The position numbers were made by a program, and so were the translations under genes. Positions 30,118-39,580 of a DNA stretch of 64,000 nt are shown here, piece by piece. The stretch is from an uncultured Vibrio sp. (GTDB taxonomy: Bacteria > Pseudomonadota > Gammaproteobacteria > Enterobacterales > Vibrionaceae): contig CANNGN010000002.1 of NCBI GenBank assembly GCA_947504195.1, positions 1-64,000 on the forward strand, in the 5' to 3' direction. The first letter of the stretch is position 1. Every line of letters starts with the position of its first letter. The notes under the pieces are model-generated. The model was given only the letters and a program-made list of their open reading frames with translations, was not told the origin of the DNA and did no database searches.

Positions 30118-31620
30118 ATGGAACCAATAAAAACCGAAAACACTCTTCTCGATCTCATCATTATCGGTGGTGGCATTAACGGAGCAGGCATCGCCTCTGA
30201 CGCTGCAGGTCGAGGATTATCTGTTGGCCTATACGAAGCAAAAGATTTTGCTTCGGCCACCTCTTCTGCCAGTTCAAAGTTAATTCACGGCGGATTACGA
30301 TATTTAGAGCACTACGAATTTCGATTGGTATCAGAAGCCCTAGCTGAGCGAGAAGTTCTCCTAAGAAAAGCACCGCACATCGCTATTCCTATGCGTTTTC
30401 GTTTGCCTCATCGTCCTTACTTACGCCCAGCATGGATGATTCGTTGTGGCCTATTCCTCTATGATACGCTGGGTAAACGCACTACACTCCCTGCAAGCCA
30501 CGGCATCGACCTCTCTAAATCGGGTTTACTCAAAGAAGAGATGAAACGAGGTTTTGAATATTCAGATTGCTGGGTAGATGACGCTCGTTTAACCTTACTC
30601 AATGCCCTATCAGCACAACAAAATGGCGCAGAAGTCGCCAACTACTGCAAAGTTGAAAAGGCTACTCAAGAAAATGGGATTTGGACAGTCACGATACATG
30701 ATGAAATAAATGACCGTCGTTTCGAACGTCAAGCGAAAGCATTAGTCAACGCTGCAGGCCCATGGGTTAAACAGTTCTTTGATGATGGATTGCAACGTAA
30801 ATCACCAAGAAATATCCGCCTCATTACAGGCTCACATATCGTCGTTCCTAAAATTCACGATGAAGAACAAGCCTATATTCTGCAAAATAAAGATAATCGA
30901 ATCGTATTCGTTATTCCTTATCTGGATGACTTTTCAATCATAGGCACAACCGACGTTGAATATAAAGGTGACCCACGTGACGTTGCTATTTCCCCAGCGG
31001 AAATTGACTACCTTATCGACATCGTAAATCAACACTTTGTTAAACCATTAAGTCGTGATGATGTCGTCTGGACATACAGTGGCGTGCGCCCACTATGCGA
31101 TGATGAGTCTGATTCTCCACAAGCCATCACTCGCGACTACACCTTAGATTTACAACATGAGAACAATGAAGCGCCATTATTATCAATCTTTGGTGGCAAG
31201 CTCACGACTTATCGCAAACTTGGTGAAGCTGCAATGGAGAAGCTTGGTGCATTCTTCCCTGAAATGGGTCGACCATGGACTGCAAATGCACCTCTTCCCG
31301 GTGGTAACTTTAGTTGCAGTCGTGAAAAGCTCGCCTCCACATTTGCACAAAAATATTCTTGGATTGATGACAAACTGGCCAAACGTTATGTCACCCAATT
31401 TGGCAACCAGACTCATCAGCTACTTGCGGAAGTCACCAATGAAGCTGACATGGGACAACGCTTTGCAGAAGGTGTTTATCAGATTGAATTGGACTACCTC
31501 ATCAATTACGAATTGGCTAAAAATGGGGAAGATGTACTTTGGCGACGCACTAAGCTCGGACTCTATTTGACTAAAGAAGAGCAACAAGCGGTGACTGACT
31601 ATATTTCTTCTAATATTTAA
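30118..31620 (+). CDS. glpD: Aerobic glycerol-3-phosphate dehydrogenase
   Basis: A membrane-associated flavoenzyme that oxidises glycerol 3-phosphate to dihydroxyacetone phosphate and feeds electrons to quinone. 500 residues. The FAD-binding dinucleotide fold IIIGGGINGAGIASDAAGRG, the motif SSKLIHGGLRYLE and the C-terminal SIFGGKLTTYRKL are characteristic. AAGG precedes the ATG. It completes the glpK-glpR-glpD cluster and has its own leader of 163 bases and a downstream terminator. Confidence 0.96.
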   Translation: MEPIKTENTLLDLIIIGGGINGAGIASDAAGRGLSVGLYEAKDFASATSSASSKLIHGGLRYLEHYEFRLVSEALAEREVLLRKAPHIAIPMRFRLPHRPYLRPAWMIRCGLFLYDTLGKRTTLPASHGIDLSKSGLLKEEMKRGFEYSDCWVDDARLTLLNALSAQQNGAEVANYCKVEKATQENGIWTVTIHDEINDRRFERQAKALVNAAGPWVKQFFDDGLQRKSPRNIRLITGSHIVVPKIHDEEQAYILQNKDNRIVFVIPYLDDFSIIGTTDVEYKGDPRDVAISPAEIDYLIDIVNQHFVKPLSRDDVVWTYSGVRPLCDDESDSPQAITRDYTLDLQHENNEAPLLSIFGGKLTTYRKLGEAAMEKLGAFFPEMGRPWTANAPLPGGNFSCSREKLASTFAQKYSWIDDKLAKRYVTQFGNQTHQLLAEVTNEADMGQRFAEGVYQIELDYLINYELAKNGEDVLWRRTKLGLYLTKEEQQAVTDYISSNI

Positions 31621-31647
31621 CCGCCCATAGAGTATAGTGATTTGTTT

Positions 31648-31680
31648 AAATGGCTTAGTTGAACACTAAGCCATTTTTAT
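31648..31680 (+). terminator. Terminator of glpD
   Basis: An eleven-base-pair perfect stem (AAATGGCTTAG / CTAAGCCATTT) with a seven-base loop, ending in a T-run. Confidence 0.88.
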
Positions 31681-31797
31681 TCCTCTCAATAAAATACAGA
31701 AATAGAACCCCTTCCAATATGAAACTCTTTACTCATTAAGCAATCGGAGTAGAATTAGCCGTTATTCGAAACCCCTCATCGTTTTTATAGGCTCACT

Positions 31798-33465
31798 ATG
31801 TTTGCACTTTATGATTCATACCGTGCAGGACTATTCCACTCTCGCCACTGGTTACGCAATATTATTTCAGGTGTTATCGTTGGTGTTGTAGCCCTACCAC
31901 TCGCCATGGCATTTGCTATTGCTTCCGGCGTCAAACCAGAACAAGGTATCTACACTTCCATTATCGCCGCGATTGTCGTGTCATTATTTGGTGGATCGCG
32001 AATTCAAATAGCCGGTCCCACTGGCGCATTTATCGTAATTCTTGCTGGTATTGTCCAACAATATGGGATCTCAGGATTACAAATCGCGACCATGATGGCC
32101 GGCGTGATATTACTCATTTTAGGCTTAACCAAACTAGGCAACATTATCCACTTTATCCCCGACCCTGTGATCGTGGGCTTTACCAGTGGTATTGGCGTTA
32201 TTATTTGGGTTGGGCAGTGGCGTGAATTCTTTGGGTTGCCAGAAATTCACAGTGAGTATTTCCACCAGAAATTATGGTTGTTAATCAAAGCGATACCACA
32301 GTTCGATTTAACCACCACCACTTTAGCGCTGTTCTCTTTAGGACTCGTGATTTTCATACCTAAAATTCCTAGGTTATCTAAAGTACCAGGCCCGCTCGTT
32401 GCGCTCGTTGCGGTTGCTGGATTACATTCGATGTTTCACTTTGAGGGTGTACGCACTATTGGTACCGCTTTTGGCGGCATACCTCAAGGTCTACCAGAGT
32501 TTAACCTCCCTCAAATAGAGTTCACTCAAATGGTTCAGCTTATTGGTCCAGCCTTTGCAATCGCAATGCTTGGCGCGATTGAATCATTACTTTCCGCGGT
32601 TGTAGCCGACGGAATGGCCGGAACAAAGCACAACTCCAACCAAGAGCTTATTGGCCAAGGGTTAGCAAACATGATCACCCCATTATTTGGCGGAATTGCT
32701 GCGACTGGGGCAATAGCCAGAACGGCCACCAATATTCGAAACGGTGGCAATAGCCCACTGTCAGGGATCGTTCATTCCATCACTTTGCTTTTAATTATCC
32801 TACTTCTTGCACCATTAGCCGTGAACATTCCACTCGCTACTTTAAGTGCGATCCTGTTTATGGTGGCATGGAACATGAGTGAGGCTCCGCACTTTATTAA
32901 ATTGGTCAAGCGCGCACCCACAGCAGATGTCGTCATTCTTCTCATCACGTTTTCGTTAACGGTGTTCGCAGACTTAGTTGTTGCCGTCAATATCGGCGTC
33001 ATTATCGCCATATTCCACTTCCTGAAAAGAATGGCAATGAGTGTAGAAGTAAAGCCAAGTGATACCGACGAGTTAAGTCCTGAATTAGCCAAATACGGCT
33101 TTGATATCCTTCCAAGAGAGCTTGCTGTCTACGCGCTTGATGGCCCATTTTTCTTTGCTGCTGCTGAAGCTTTTGAACGAGTTATGAATAGTATTCAAGA
33201 CGAGCCCAAAACCCTCATTCTTCGCCTCAAGTGGGTACCATTTATGGATATTACCGCGATTCAATCCCTAGAAGAGATTATCGAAAATTTCAAAACAAAG
33301 CAGATCCAAGTAGTGATATGCGGTGCAAATGCTAGAGTCGAGAACAAACTTATTCGAGCAGGGGTAATCGATCTAATCGGACAGAATCACTTTTTTCCAA
33401 CGTTCGATATAGCATTGGAAAAAAGCCTAGTGGAGCTGAAACTAACTAAAGAACCCATACTTTAG
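31798..33465 (+). CDS. SulP-family anion transporter with STAS domain
   Basis: 555 residues. About 10-14 hydrophobic segments make the SLC26/SulP transport domain (residues 20-415): GIYTSIIAAIVVSLFGGS and IAGPTGAFIVI are family signatures. A cytoplasmic STAS domain (about 440-550) follows, beginning LAVYALDGPFFFAAAE. Substrates in this family include sulfate, bicarbonate, succinate and other anions; the sequence does not decide. It stands alone between glpD and a gene-free stretch. Confidence 0.92.
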   Translation: MFALYDSYRAGLFHSRHWLRNIISGVIVGVVALPLAMAFAIASGVKPEQGIYTSIIAAIVVSLFGGSRIQIAGPTGAFIVILAGIVQQYGISGLQIATMMAGVILLILGLTKLGNIIHFIPDPVIVGFTSGIGVIIWVGQWREFFGLPEIHSEYFHQKLWLLIKAIPQFDLTTTTLALFSLGLVIFIPKIPRLSKVPGPLVALVAVAGLHSMFHFEGVRTIGTAFGGIPQGLPEFNLPQIEFTQMVQLIGPAFAIAMLGAIESLLSAVVADGMAGTKHNSNQELIGQGLANMITPLFGGIAATGAIARTATNIRNGGNSPLSGIVHSITLLLIILLLAPLAVNIPLATLSAILFMVAWNMSEAPHFIKLVKRAPTADVVILLITFSLTVFADLVVAVNIGVIIAIFHFLKRMAMSVEVKPSDTDELSPELAKYGFDILPRELAVYALDGPFFFAAAEAFERVMNSIQDEPKTLILRLKWVPFMDITAIQSLEEIIENFKTKQIQVVICGANARVENKLIRAGVIDLIGQNHFFPTFDIALEKSLVELKLTKEPIL

Positions 33466-33827
33466 GTCTCATTTAACTGACAAATCGTTCCTATTTTCAA
33501 TAAGTAATAGAAACGATGAAATTAAGAAACAAACACGTTTAGCCTTGGCTAATGTAGCTTTGATTATGGAGAAGTGTTTTGCGACCAAAATGGATGACAG
33601 GTTTACGGTAAACTTACATATATAAGTAATTACTCATATTTAATAACATAACTCTGACTTAAGGCGCATTAATGCTAATTTTCTTTCACTACCTTCACCT
33701 AGCCCTGACTTTTCTTCGTAGTGATATTACTCACAGTTGACCATGAAAATTAAGTTTCGCTGCATAATAGCGCCACTTAGAATTTCAACCACATTTTTGT
33801 GTTCAACGTCATTTAAAGGACAGTATG
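33466..33827. other. Gene-free region between sulP and the repeat lipoprotein gene
   Basis: AT-rich, with no reading frame of note. It contains one 13-base palindrome, GTTTACGGTAAAC at 33601-33613. This resembles the parS2 motif only superficially (centre CGG instead of ACA-N-TGT). It must also hold the promoter of the lipoprotein gene. Confidence 0.4.
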
Positions 33828-34454
33828 ATGAAAAAATCAATTTTTGCATTAAGCACGCTTTCTCTAATTCTTATGGGCTGTGACAGCGCAGACAAAGCAG
33901 CAGACGTTCAATCTAACGTTGATAAAGCCGCTGAAGCCGTAATTTCTGCAACAACAGAAGCAGCAGAAGCTGTAACTGACACAGTAGAAGCAACTGCCGA
34001 AGCAGCTTCTGAAGCAGTTGATACTGCAAAAGACGCAATGAGCGATACTGCTGATGCAGCGACAGACGCTGCTTCTGATGCCGTTGATTCAGCAAAAGAC
34101 GCAATGAGCGACACGGCTGATGCAGCGACAGACACAGCTTCTGATGCCGTTGATTCAGCAAAAGACGCAATGAGCGACACTGCTGATGCAGCGACAGACA
34201 CAGCTTCTGATGCCGTTGATTCAGCAAAAGACGCAATGAGCGACACTGCTGATGCAGCGACAGACACAGCTTCTGGTGCCGTTGATTCAGCAAAAGATGC
34301 AATGAGCGACACTGCTGATGCAGCGACAGACACAGCTTCTGATGCCGTTGATTCAGCAAAAGACGCAATGACTGACTCAGCTGATGCAGCAAAGGACTCA
34401 GCGACTGATGCAGCAACAAATGCAGTTGATGCAGCTAAAGCAAAATTGAACTAA
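33828..34454 (+). CDS. Repeat-rich lipoprotein, unknown function
   Basis: 208 residues from the second of two adjacent ATGs, seven bases after AAGGA. The signal peptide ends in a lipobox, SLILMGC, so the mature protein is lipid-anchored at Cys. The rest is almost only A, D, T, S and K, predicted to be one long amphipathic helix. It includes six near-identical 22-residue units (core AVDSAKDAMSDTADAATDTAS). The eleven-residue half periodicity and composition recall LEA-like or apolipoprotein-type helices and Lpp-like envelope lipoproteins. It is monocistronic with a strong terminator. Confidence 0.85.
   Translation: MKKSIFALSTLSLILMGCDSADKAADVQSNVDKAAEAVISATTEAAEAVTDTVEATAEAASEAVDTAKDAMSDTADAATDAASDAVDSAKDAMSDTADAATDTASDAVDSAKDAMSDTADAATDTASDAVDSAKDAMSDTADAATDTASGAVDSAKDAMSDTADAATDTASDAVDSAKDAMTDSADAAKDSATDAATNAVDAAKAKLN
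34011..34406 (+). repeat. Six tandem 66-base repeats within the lipoprotein gene
   Basis: The period is 66 bases (22 codons). The middle four units are nearly identical at DNA level, while the first and last have diverged. This suggests recent expansion and likely copy-number variation between strains. Confidence 0.93.
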
Positions 34455-34480
34455 TACTGTAATTTCTCGCTAGATTACTC

Positions 34481-34510
34481 AAGAAGCCCCTAATTAGGGG
34501 CTTCTTCTAT
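34481..34510 (+). terminator. Terminator of the repeat lipoprotein gene
   Basis: An eleven-base-pair perfect stem (AAGAAGCCCCT / AGGGGCTTCTT) with an AATT loop, followed by a T-rich stretch. Confidence 0.92.
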
Positions 34511-34613
34511 TTCTTTCACTTGATCGGATCGAGAACCCAATTAGAGACTTTTAAGGGGGAGCACGCTATTATTCTCATGTACTAACGTCTCCTTTAATTC
34601 CTAAGAGTTCACC

Positions 34614-36323
34614 ATGACTAAACAGCAGCTTGAGAGCTACTTTCACCCATTTGGCCCTGCATTTACCCTAGCTGAACGCCCTAAAAAATTTACTTACCCA
34701 TTTTGCTACCAACCACATCCTCTTTGTATTGAAGCGGCGACATTGTTGCAAGACAAGCTTCAATCGGGCTCGTTATGGCAAACCCATCGCTCGTTCTATG
34801 AAAGTGGTGAACCTGTTGGAAAAATGTTTGGGGTAATGGTGGTTGAAACAGAATCGGGAGAACTAGGATATTTAGCAGCCTTTTCTGGCAAACTTGCGGA
34901 CTCAAATCATCACGAAGGGTTTGTTCCTCCGGTCTATGACATTCTTAATCAAGATAATATCTTTGTTGATGAATCTTCACAAATCAATGTTCTCAACCAA
35001 AAAATAAGCATCCTTGAAGCCTCTGAACACTATGCCGTATTACAACAGAAAGTCGAAGGTATAATCAGTGAAGCCAAAGGTGCTATCGAGAAACTGCAGC
35101 AGGATATCCGTACTGCACGAGCCCAAAGAAAGCAGCAGCGCTCTATTATAGAATCGGCGGTTAAATCAAATGATGGTCATACAACTCTAAACACACTTGC
35201 TCAACAGAGTATTAATGAAAAACGAGAGTTAAAGCAAACCAAGCAGCGATACAGCAACTTAGTTGCACAAGCTCAATGTGAATTAGATGACTATCAAAAC
35301 AGAATCTTAACACTCAAAAATGAACGAAAAACACGTTCAAATGCTCTACAGCACACTTTGTTTTCAAATTATCAATTTCTGAATGCCAAACGACAGCCAG
35401 CTATATTAGTCGACTTGTTTAAAGACACCCTAACGCCAACCCCACCAGCGGGGTCCGGAGAGTGTGCCGCGCCTAAATTGCTTCAGTTTGCCTACGAGCA
35501 TCAGTTTCGCCCAATTGCCATGGCCGAGTTCTGGTGGGGTGACTCCCCTAAATCAGAGATTCGCAGACACGGTAAGTACTACCCATCATGCAACAGTAAA
35601 TGCTTACCTATTTTAACTCATATGTTAGAAGGTCTTGATGTTGAACCCAACCCATTGCTAAGCAATCACACAGTGACGAAAGATATCGATATTATTTATC
35701 AGGACGATGCGATAGTGGTAATAAACAAACCTCAAGAAATGCTATCGGTCCCAGGTGTACACATCAAAGACTCGGCATTTACTCGCTTAGAATCTATACT
35801 CGGCGAAAGAGAACAAGGACCATATGTAGTTCATCGCTTAGACATGTCTACGTCGGGCTTGTTGGTATTTGCATTAACTCGACGGGCAAATAAAAGCCTA
35901 CAGAAACAATTTATCACCCGACATGTTGAAAAACGCTATATCGCTCTCGTGGAAGGAATCATAGAGCATGACCATGGAGAAATCTCACTCCCTTTAGCGG
36001 CGGATATTAATGATAAACCGCGCCAATTGGTTTGCGAGAAACGAGGAAAAGCCGCTCACACAACATGGCAAGTGATTGCTCGAAAGAGTGACCAAACATT
36101 ACTCTACCTTTATCCGCATACAGGTAGAACACATCAGCTGAGAGTTCACTGTTCACACCCTCTAGGTCTTAACTTTCCGATTGTCGGGGATGATTTATAC
36201 GGTGATAGAAAGGATCGCCTCCACTTACACGCCGAGCAATTGAGCTTTGATCACCCTTACACAAAGGCAAGAGTTACGTTCGACGTTCCCTGCCAGTTTA
36301 CCGAGCTTCCAACTAGCGACTAA
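34614..36323 (+). CDS. RluA-family pseudouridine synthase with long N-terminal extension
   Basis: 569 residues. The C-terminal 220 residues are an RluA-type catalytic domain: VVINKPQEMLSVPG, the catalytic aspartate in VVHRLDMSTSGLLVFA, and HTGRTHQLRVHC. The first 340 residues are unusual: a globular part, then a coiled coil (about 120-235), then a third segment (AEFWWGDSPKSEIRRHGKYYPSCNSKC) that looks like an additional RNA- or metal-contacting region. The RNA target cannot be read from sequence; most RluA enzymes are near 220-330 residues. It overlaps the convergent methyltransferase gene by 11 bases. Confidence 0.88.
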   Translation: MTKQQLESYFHPFGPAFTLAERPKKFTYPFCYQPHPLCIEAATLLQDKLQSGSLWQTHRSFYESGEPVGKMFGVMVVETESGELGYLAAFSGKLADSNHHEGFVPPVYDILNQDNIFVDESSQINVLNQKISILEASEHYAVLQQKVEGIISEAKGAIEKLQQDIRTARAQRKQQRSIIESAVKSNDGHTTLNTLAQQSINEKRELKQTKQRYSNLVAQAQCELDDYQNRILTLKNERKTRSNALQHTLFSNYQFLNAKRQPAILVDLFKDTLTPTPPAGSGECAAPKLLQFAYEHQFRPIAMAEFWWGDSPKSEIRRHGKYYPSCNSKCLPILTHMLEGLDVEPNPLLSNHTVTKDIDIIYQDDAIVVINKPQEMLSVPGVHIKDSAFTRLESILGEREQGPYVVHRLDMSTSGLLVFALTRRANKSLQKQFITRHVEKRYIALVEGIIEHDHGEISLPLAADINDKPRQLVCEKRGKAAHTTWQVIARKSDQTLLYLYPHTGRTHQLRVHCSHPLGLNFPIVGDDLYGDRKDRLHLHAEQLSFDHPYTKARVTFDVPCQFTELPTSD

Positions 36324-36822
36324 CGGTTAGTCGGTTTTTGTTGTCTCGATTACCAATAATATCTTTGTCGCTATGCTCTCTATGAGACTTGGATAAACGG
36401 TCATAGAGCAACACATTTACCGAAGCGGCGAGGTTCATACAGCCTGTTGTGGGTACATAAACAACGTCATCAGCTTGATCAACTATCGATTGAGGAAGTG
36501 AACCATCTTCAGGCCCAAAGATATAAATGGCCTGCTCGGGATGTTGAAATTCTGGTAGTGCTGTTGCCCCTACTGCCAATTCTACGCACACAATTTTCGT
36601 ATTTGCGTCCAGACCTGAAGTAAGATCGTCTACTCCCATCAGTTCGACCGTTTTCTTGGCATTATGTGTGTCAGTGTGAAATTTGGCAGCTCGTTCATAG
36701 CGACGACCACTATAACGAACTTGGTCTGCTTGATAGCATCCTGCCGCACGAATTACCGCACCAACATTTGTCGGGCTTTTGGGATTATACAATCCAATTA
36801 TTACCATTTTTCTCTTCATCAT
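36313..36822 (-). CDS. TrmH/SpoU-family RNA 2'-O-methyltransferase
   Basis: About 169 residues from the ATG at 36822; the codons at 36819 and 36807 are alternatives, and a start at 36924 would add an implausible hydrophobic leader. The three SPOUT motifs are present: NPKSPTNVGAVIRAAGCY, YIFGPEDGSLPQSI and CMNLAASVNVLLYDR. The fold forms a knot that binds S-adenosylmethionine. The RNA substrate is not evident. Its stop lies inside the 3' end of the convergent pseudouridine synthase gene. Confidence 0.88.
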   Translation of the reverse strand: MMKRKMVIIGLYNPKSPTNVGAVIRAAGCYQADQVRYSGRRYERAAKFHTDTHNAKKTVELMGVDDLTSGLDANTKIVCVELAVGATALPEFQHPEQAIYIFGPEDGSLPQSIVDQADDVVYVPTTGCMNLAASVNVLLYDRLSKSHREHSDKDIIGNRDNKNRLTVSR

Positions 36823-36990
36823 ATTGAATTTTCTAGAAGTATACGGGAAGTCACTTAATGGCCTCAATACTAAGCTCAAAAAGCCTACAGAAAAGAGCGA
36901 AAATAATGAGTAATTTTTCCACATAAACTCGGCAACCGAGCAAAATCTATATTACGCTTAATATACGCAACCAAACCTCTTTAGGCTTAT

Positions 36991-39495
36991 ATGCTGAACT
37001 ACAATGACCAAAAATTACTCCTAAGAATAAAGTATGCACCAGTCGTAGTGGTGGGTATTTTTATGATCATTATTAATGTCATTGTATTTAACAATAACCG
37101 CATTGAGAGCAACGAACGCCTAAATGCACTACATCAGAATGCCATTATTCAACAGAAAGAAACGGTCCGCTTAGAAGTTGAACGTGTTGTTAGACACCTC
37201 AATGCTGTGCAAAAAAACACTCGAGAAAAGCTAAAACAACAAGCAAAACAACGAGTCAACGAAGCCTACGCCACCGCCCTCAATATTTACAATAACAACT
37301 TCGATAAACCCAAAGATGAAGTGGCAAAATTGATCAAAGATGCACTTCGACCGATTCGATTTTTTGAAGGTAGAGGTTATTTCTTTATTTTCCAAATGGA
37401 TGGAGAAAACGTTCTTCACAGTTTACGCCCTCAAATTGAAGGCAGCATGCAATGGAATGCTCAAGATATCCGAGGAACATACATCTTACGAGAGCATATC
37501 GCTCTCATTAGAGAACGCGGTGGAGAAGCATTCTATCAATGGTGGTACCCCAAAACGGGAGAACCAAAAGGGAAAGAGTTCGAAAAGATTGGATATGGTA
37601 AATATTTCGCGCCGTATGATTGGTTCATAGGAACTGGCGAGTACCTTGATGACGTCAAAGGTGACGTACAACGAGAAATGCTCGATTGGGTAGAAAGTTA
37701 TCACTACGGCGACGACGGGTATATATTTGTGTTTGATAAAGATGCAAAGATCATAGCTCATCCCGATCCGACATTGATTTCACGAACAGGAGGCCCATCC
37801 GTCAACGCCTCAATCAAAACTCTTTTAAATCAATACAAACAAGACTCTGGATTCATTAAATATGACTCACCATACATGCCTGGCTCTGAAGATGGTGGCG
37901 GCCTTAAGACCAGTTATGTAAAAAAAATCGACAACTGGGATTGGCTCGTCGGTACAGGATTTTATCTCAACAAGTTTGAAGAGTACGTTAATTCACAGCG
38001 AGTGATACTGGAATCCAGCCTGAAAAAACAGACAACAAATATTGTTTTGTTAAGTTCATTGTTCACAGCACTCACCATGTTTGCTTCGCTGTTTGTCGGG
38101 CGTAATATCGCCAATCGTTTTTCAAATTACCAAAAACAAATCAATCATGATTATACCGAACTCGAGAAAACCAAAAACTCATTGGAGTATCTGGCTCTTC
38201 ACGATTCGTTAACGCAGCTTCCCAACAGAGTTTCTTTGCAATCGACGATATCAAAACGTATTGCTGAAGATTCTACAAATCAAAACCACCTTGCCATTGC
38301 TTTTATAGACTTAAATAGCTTCAAAAAAATCAATGACTTATACGGTCACAGTGCGGGAGATAAGCTGCTATCTATATTAAGTAGAAAATTTGAGATCCTG
38401 TTGGATCCGCATGATACCGTTGGACGTTTTGGTGGCGATGAATTTGTTTTTTGTTTTGGTGGCATTAGAGATCTGAAGGTACTTGAAAATAAAGTCGAGC
38501 AAATCCTTTGTGCATTTGAGGATCACTTTGTCATTGAGGGAAAAATTATTACCAGTAGCTGTACTATTGGGGTAAGTGTTTTTCCAAACGATGGCAACGA
38601 CACAGACACATTGATCCGCAAAGCAGATATCGCGCTTCATACCTCAAAATCTGAACAAAGAGGTCAAATACGCTACTACGACTATAAAGTCGATTCTGAA
38701 GTTGAACTCAATTACGCTATCGAAGAGCACCTAAAAAAAGCACTTCGTCGTGATGAAATCAGCGTTATGTACCAACCTCAGATTGAAGTAACATCAGAAA
38801 AAATGGTGGGACTTGAAGCTTTAGCACGCTGGTATAGTCCGCAACTGGGGCAAATTCCACCCGATAAGTTTATTCATATTGCTGAAGAAACAGGTCTAAT
38901 CGAAGAGATCGGGTTATGGATTTTCCGAACCTCTTGCCAAGACATAATTACAATTTCTCCAAATGGTAAAGACGCGCTTAATATATCAATCAACATTTCG
39001 CCCAAACAGTTGATCGACGAAGACTTGCCACACAAACTACAGACAATTTCCCAGCAGGTTGGTATAGACATTCCGCGTATTACCTTAGAAATCACTGAAA
39101 ATATTTTGCTTGATGACATCGAGAGAGTCACGCCAATTTTACATCAATTCAGGACTATTGGATTTGGTTTATCGTTAGATGATTTTGGTACTGGTTACTC
39201 GTCACTAAGCTATCTCAATTTGCTCCCTATAACTGAAATAAAAATTGATCGCTGTTTTGTCGACAAACTACTCAGTACTAGGCAAAGTAAAACTTTGGTG
39301 AAATCCATTATCGCAATTGGTCAATCATGTGATATGGAAGTCGTTGCTGAAGGTGTAGAAACAATAGAGCAATTTGAGGCATTAAAGGAATATGGATGTC
39401 AGATGGTTCAAGGTTATTATTTTGACCGCCCATTAAGATTACTTGAGCTATCAGAGCGAATCGCCAATAGCAACGACTCTCAACGCCATGCTTAA
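36991..39495 (+). CDS. Cache-GGDEF-EAL dual c-di-GMP enzyme
   Basis: 834 residues. One membrane helix at about 14-32, a long periplasmic double Cache_2 region (about 50-345, with RGYFFIFQMDGE and DGYIFVFDKDAKI), and a second helix near 350-370. A GGDEF domain with an intact RFGGDEF active site (about 400-560) is followed by an EAL domain with GLEALARW, DDFGTGYSS and the catalytic glutamate in EGVET. Both catalytic sites look intact, so it may make and degrade c-di-GMP depending on a periplasmic ligand. Single gene, divergent from the methyltransferase. Confidence 0.93.
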   Translation: MLNYNDQKLLLRIKYAPVVVVGIFMIIINVIVFNNNRIESNERLNALHQNAIIQQKETVRLEVERVVRHLNAVQKNTREKLKQQAKQRVNEAYATALNIYNNNFDKPKDEVAKLIKDALRPIRFFEGRGYFFIFQMDGENVLHSLRPQIEGSMQWNAQDIRGTYILREHIALIRERGGEAFYQWWYPKTGEPKGKEFEKIGYGKYFAPYDWFIGTGEYLDDVKGDVQREMLDWVESYHYGDDGYIFVFDKDAKIIAHPDPTLISRTGGPSVNASIKTLLNQYKQDSGFIKYDSPYMPGSEDGGGLKTSYVKKIDNWDWLVGTGFYLNKFEEYVNSQRVILESSLKKQTTNIVLLSSLFTALTMFASLFVGRNIANRFSNYQKQINHDYTELEKTKNSLEYLALHDSLTQLPNRVSLQSTISKRIAEDSTNQNHLAIAFIDLNSFKKINDLYGHSAGDKLLSILSRKFEILLDPHDTVGRFGGDEFVFCFGGIRDLKVLENKVEQILCAFEDHFVIEGKIITSSCTIGVSVFPNDGNDTDTLIRKADIALHTSKSEQRGQIRYYDYKVDSEVELNYAIEEHLKKALRRDEISVMYQPQIEVTSEKMVGLEALARWYSPQLGQIPPDKFIHIAEETGLIEEIGLWIFRTSCQDIITISPNGKDALNISINISPKQLIDEDLPHKLQTISQQVGIDIPRITLEITENILLDDIERVTPILHQFRTIGFGLSLDDFGTGYSSLSYLNLLPITEIKIDRCFVDKLLSTRQSKTLVKSIIAIGQSCDMEVVAEGVETIEQFEALKEYGCQMVQGYYFDRPLRLLELSERIANSNDSQRHA

Positions 39496-39580
39496 TTGAT
39501 TCATAAATGTCTCTCATTTTACAACCAATTCGATATACTTCTGAGAATGATTCCATGGCCATATAAAAAGGTTGAATTCA

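Noticed and set aside
33601..33613. GTTTACGGTAAAC palindrome as a fourth parS2 site
   Set aside because: It lacks the central ACA-N-TGT of the motif and is only superficially similar.
33908..34419. Long minus-strand open frames (141 and 168 codons) across the lipoprotein gene
   Set aside because: They mirror the 66-base repeats of the real plus-strand lipoprotein gene. They have no ribosome site, and their composition is the complement of the Ala/Asp repeats.
36823..36924. Longer start for the TrmH-type methyltransferase
   Set aside because: It would add 34 hydrophobic residues not seen in this family and has no clear ribosome site.
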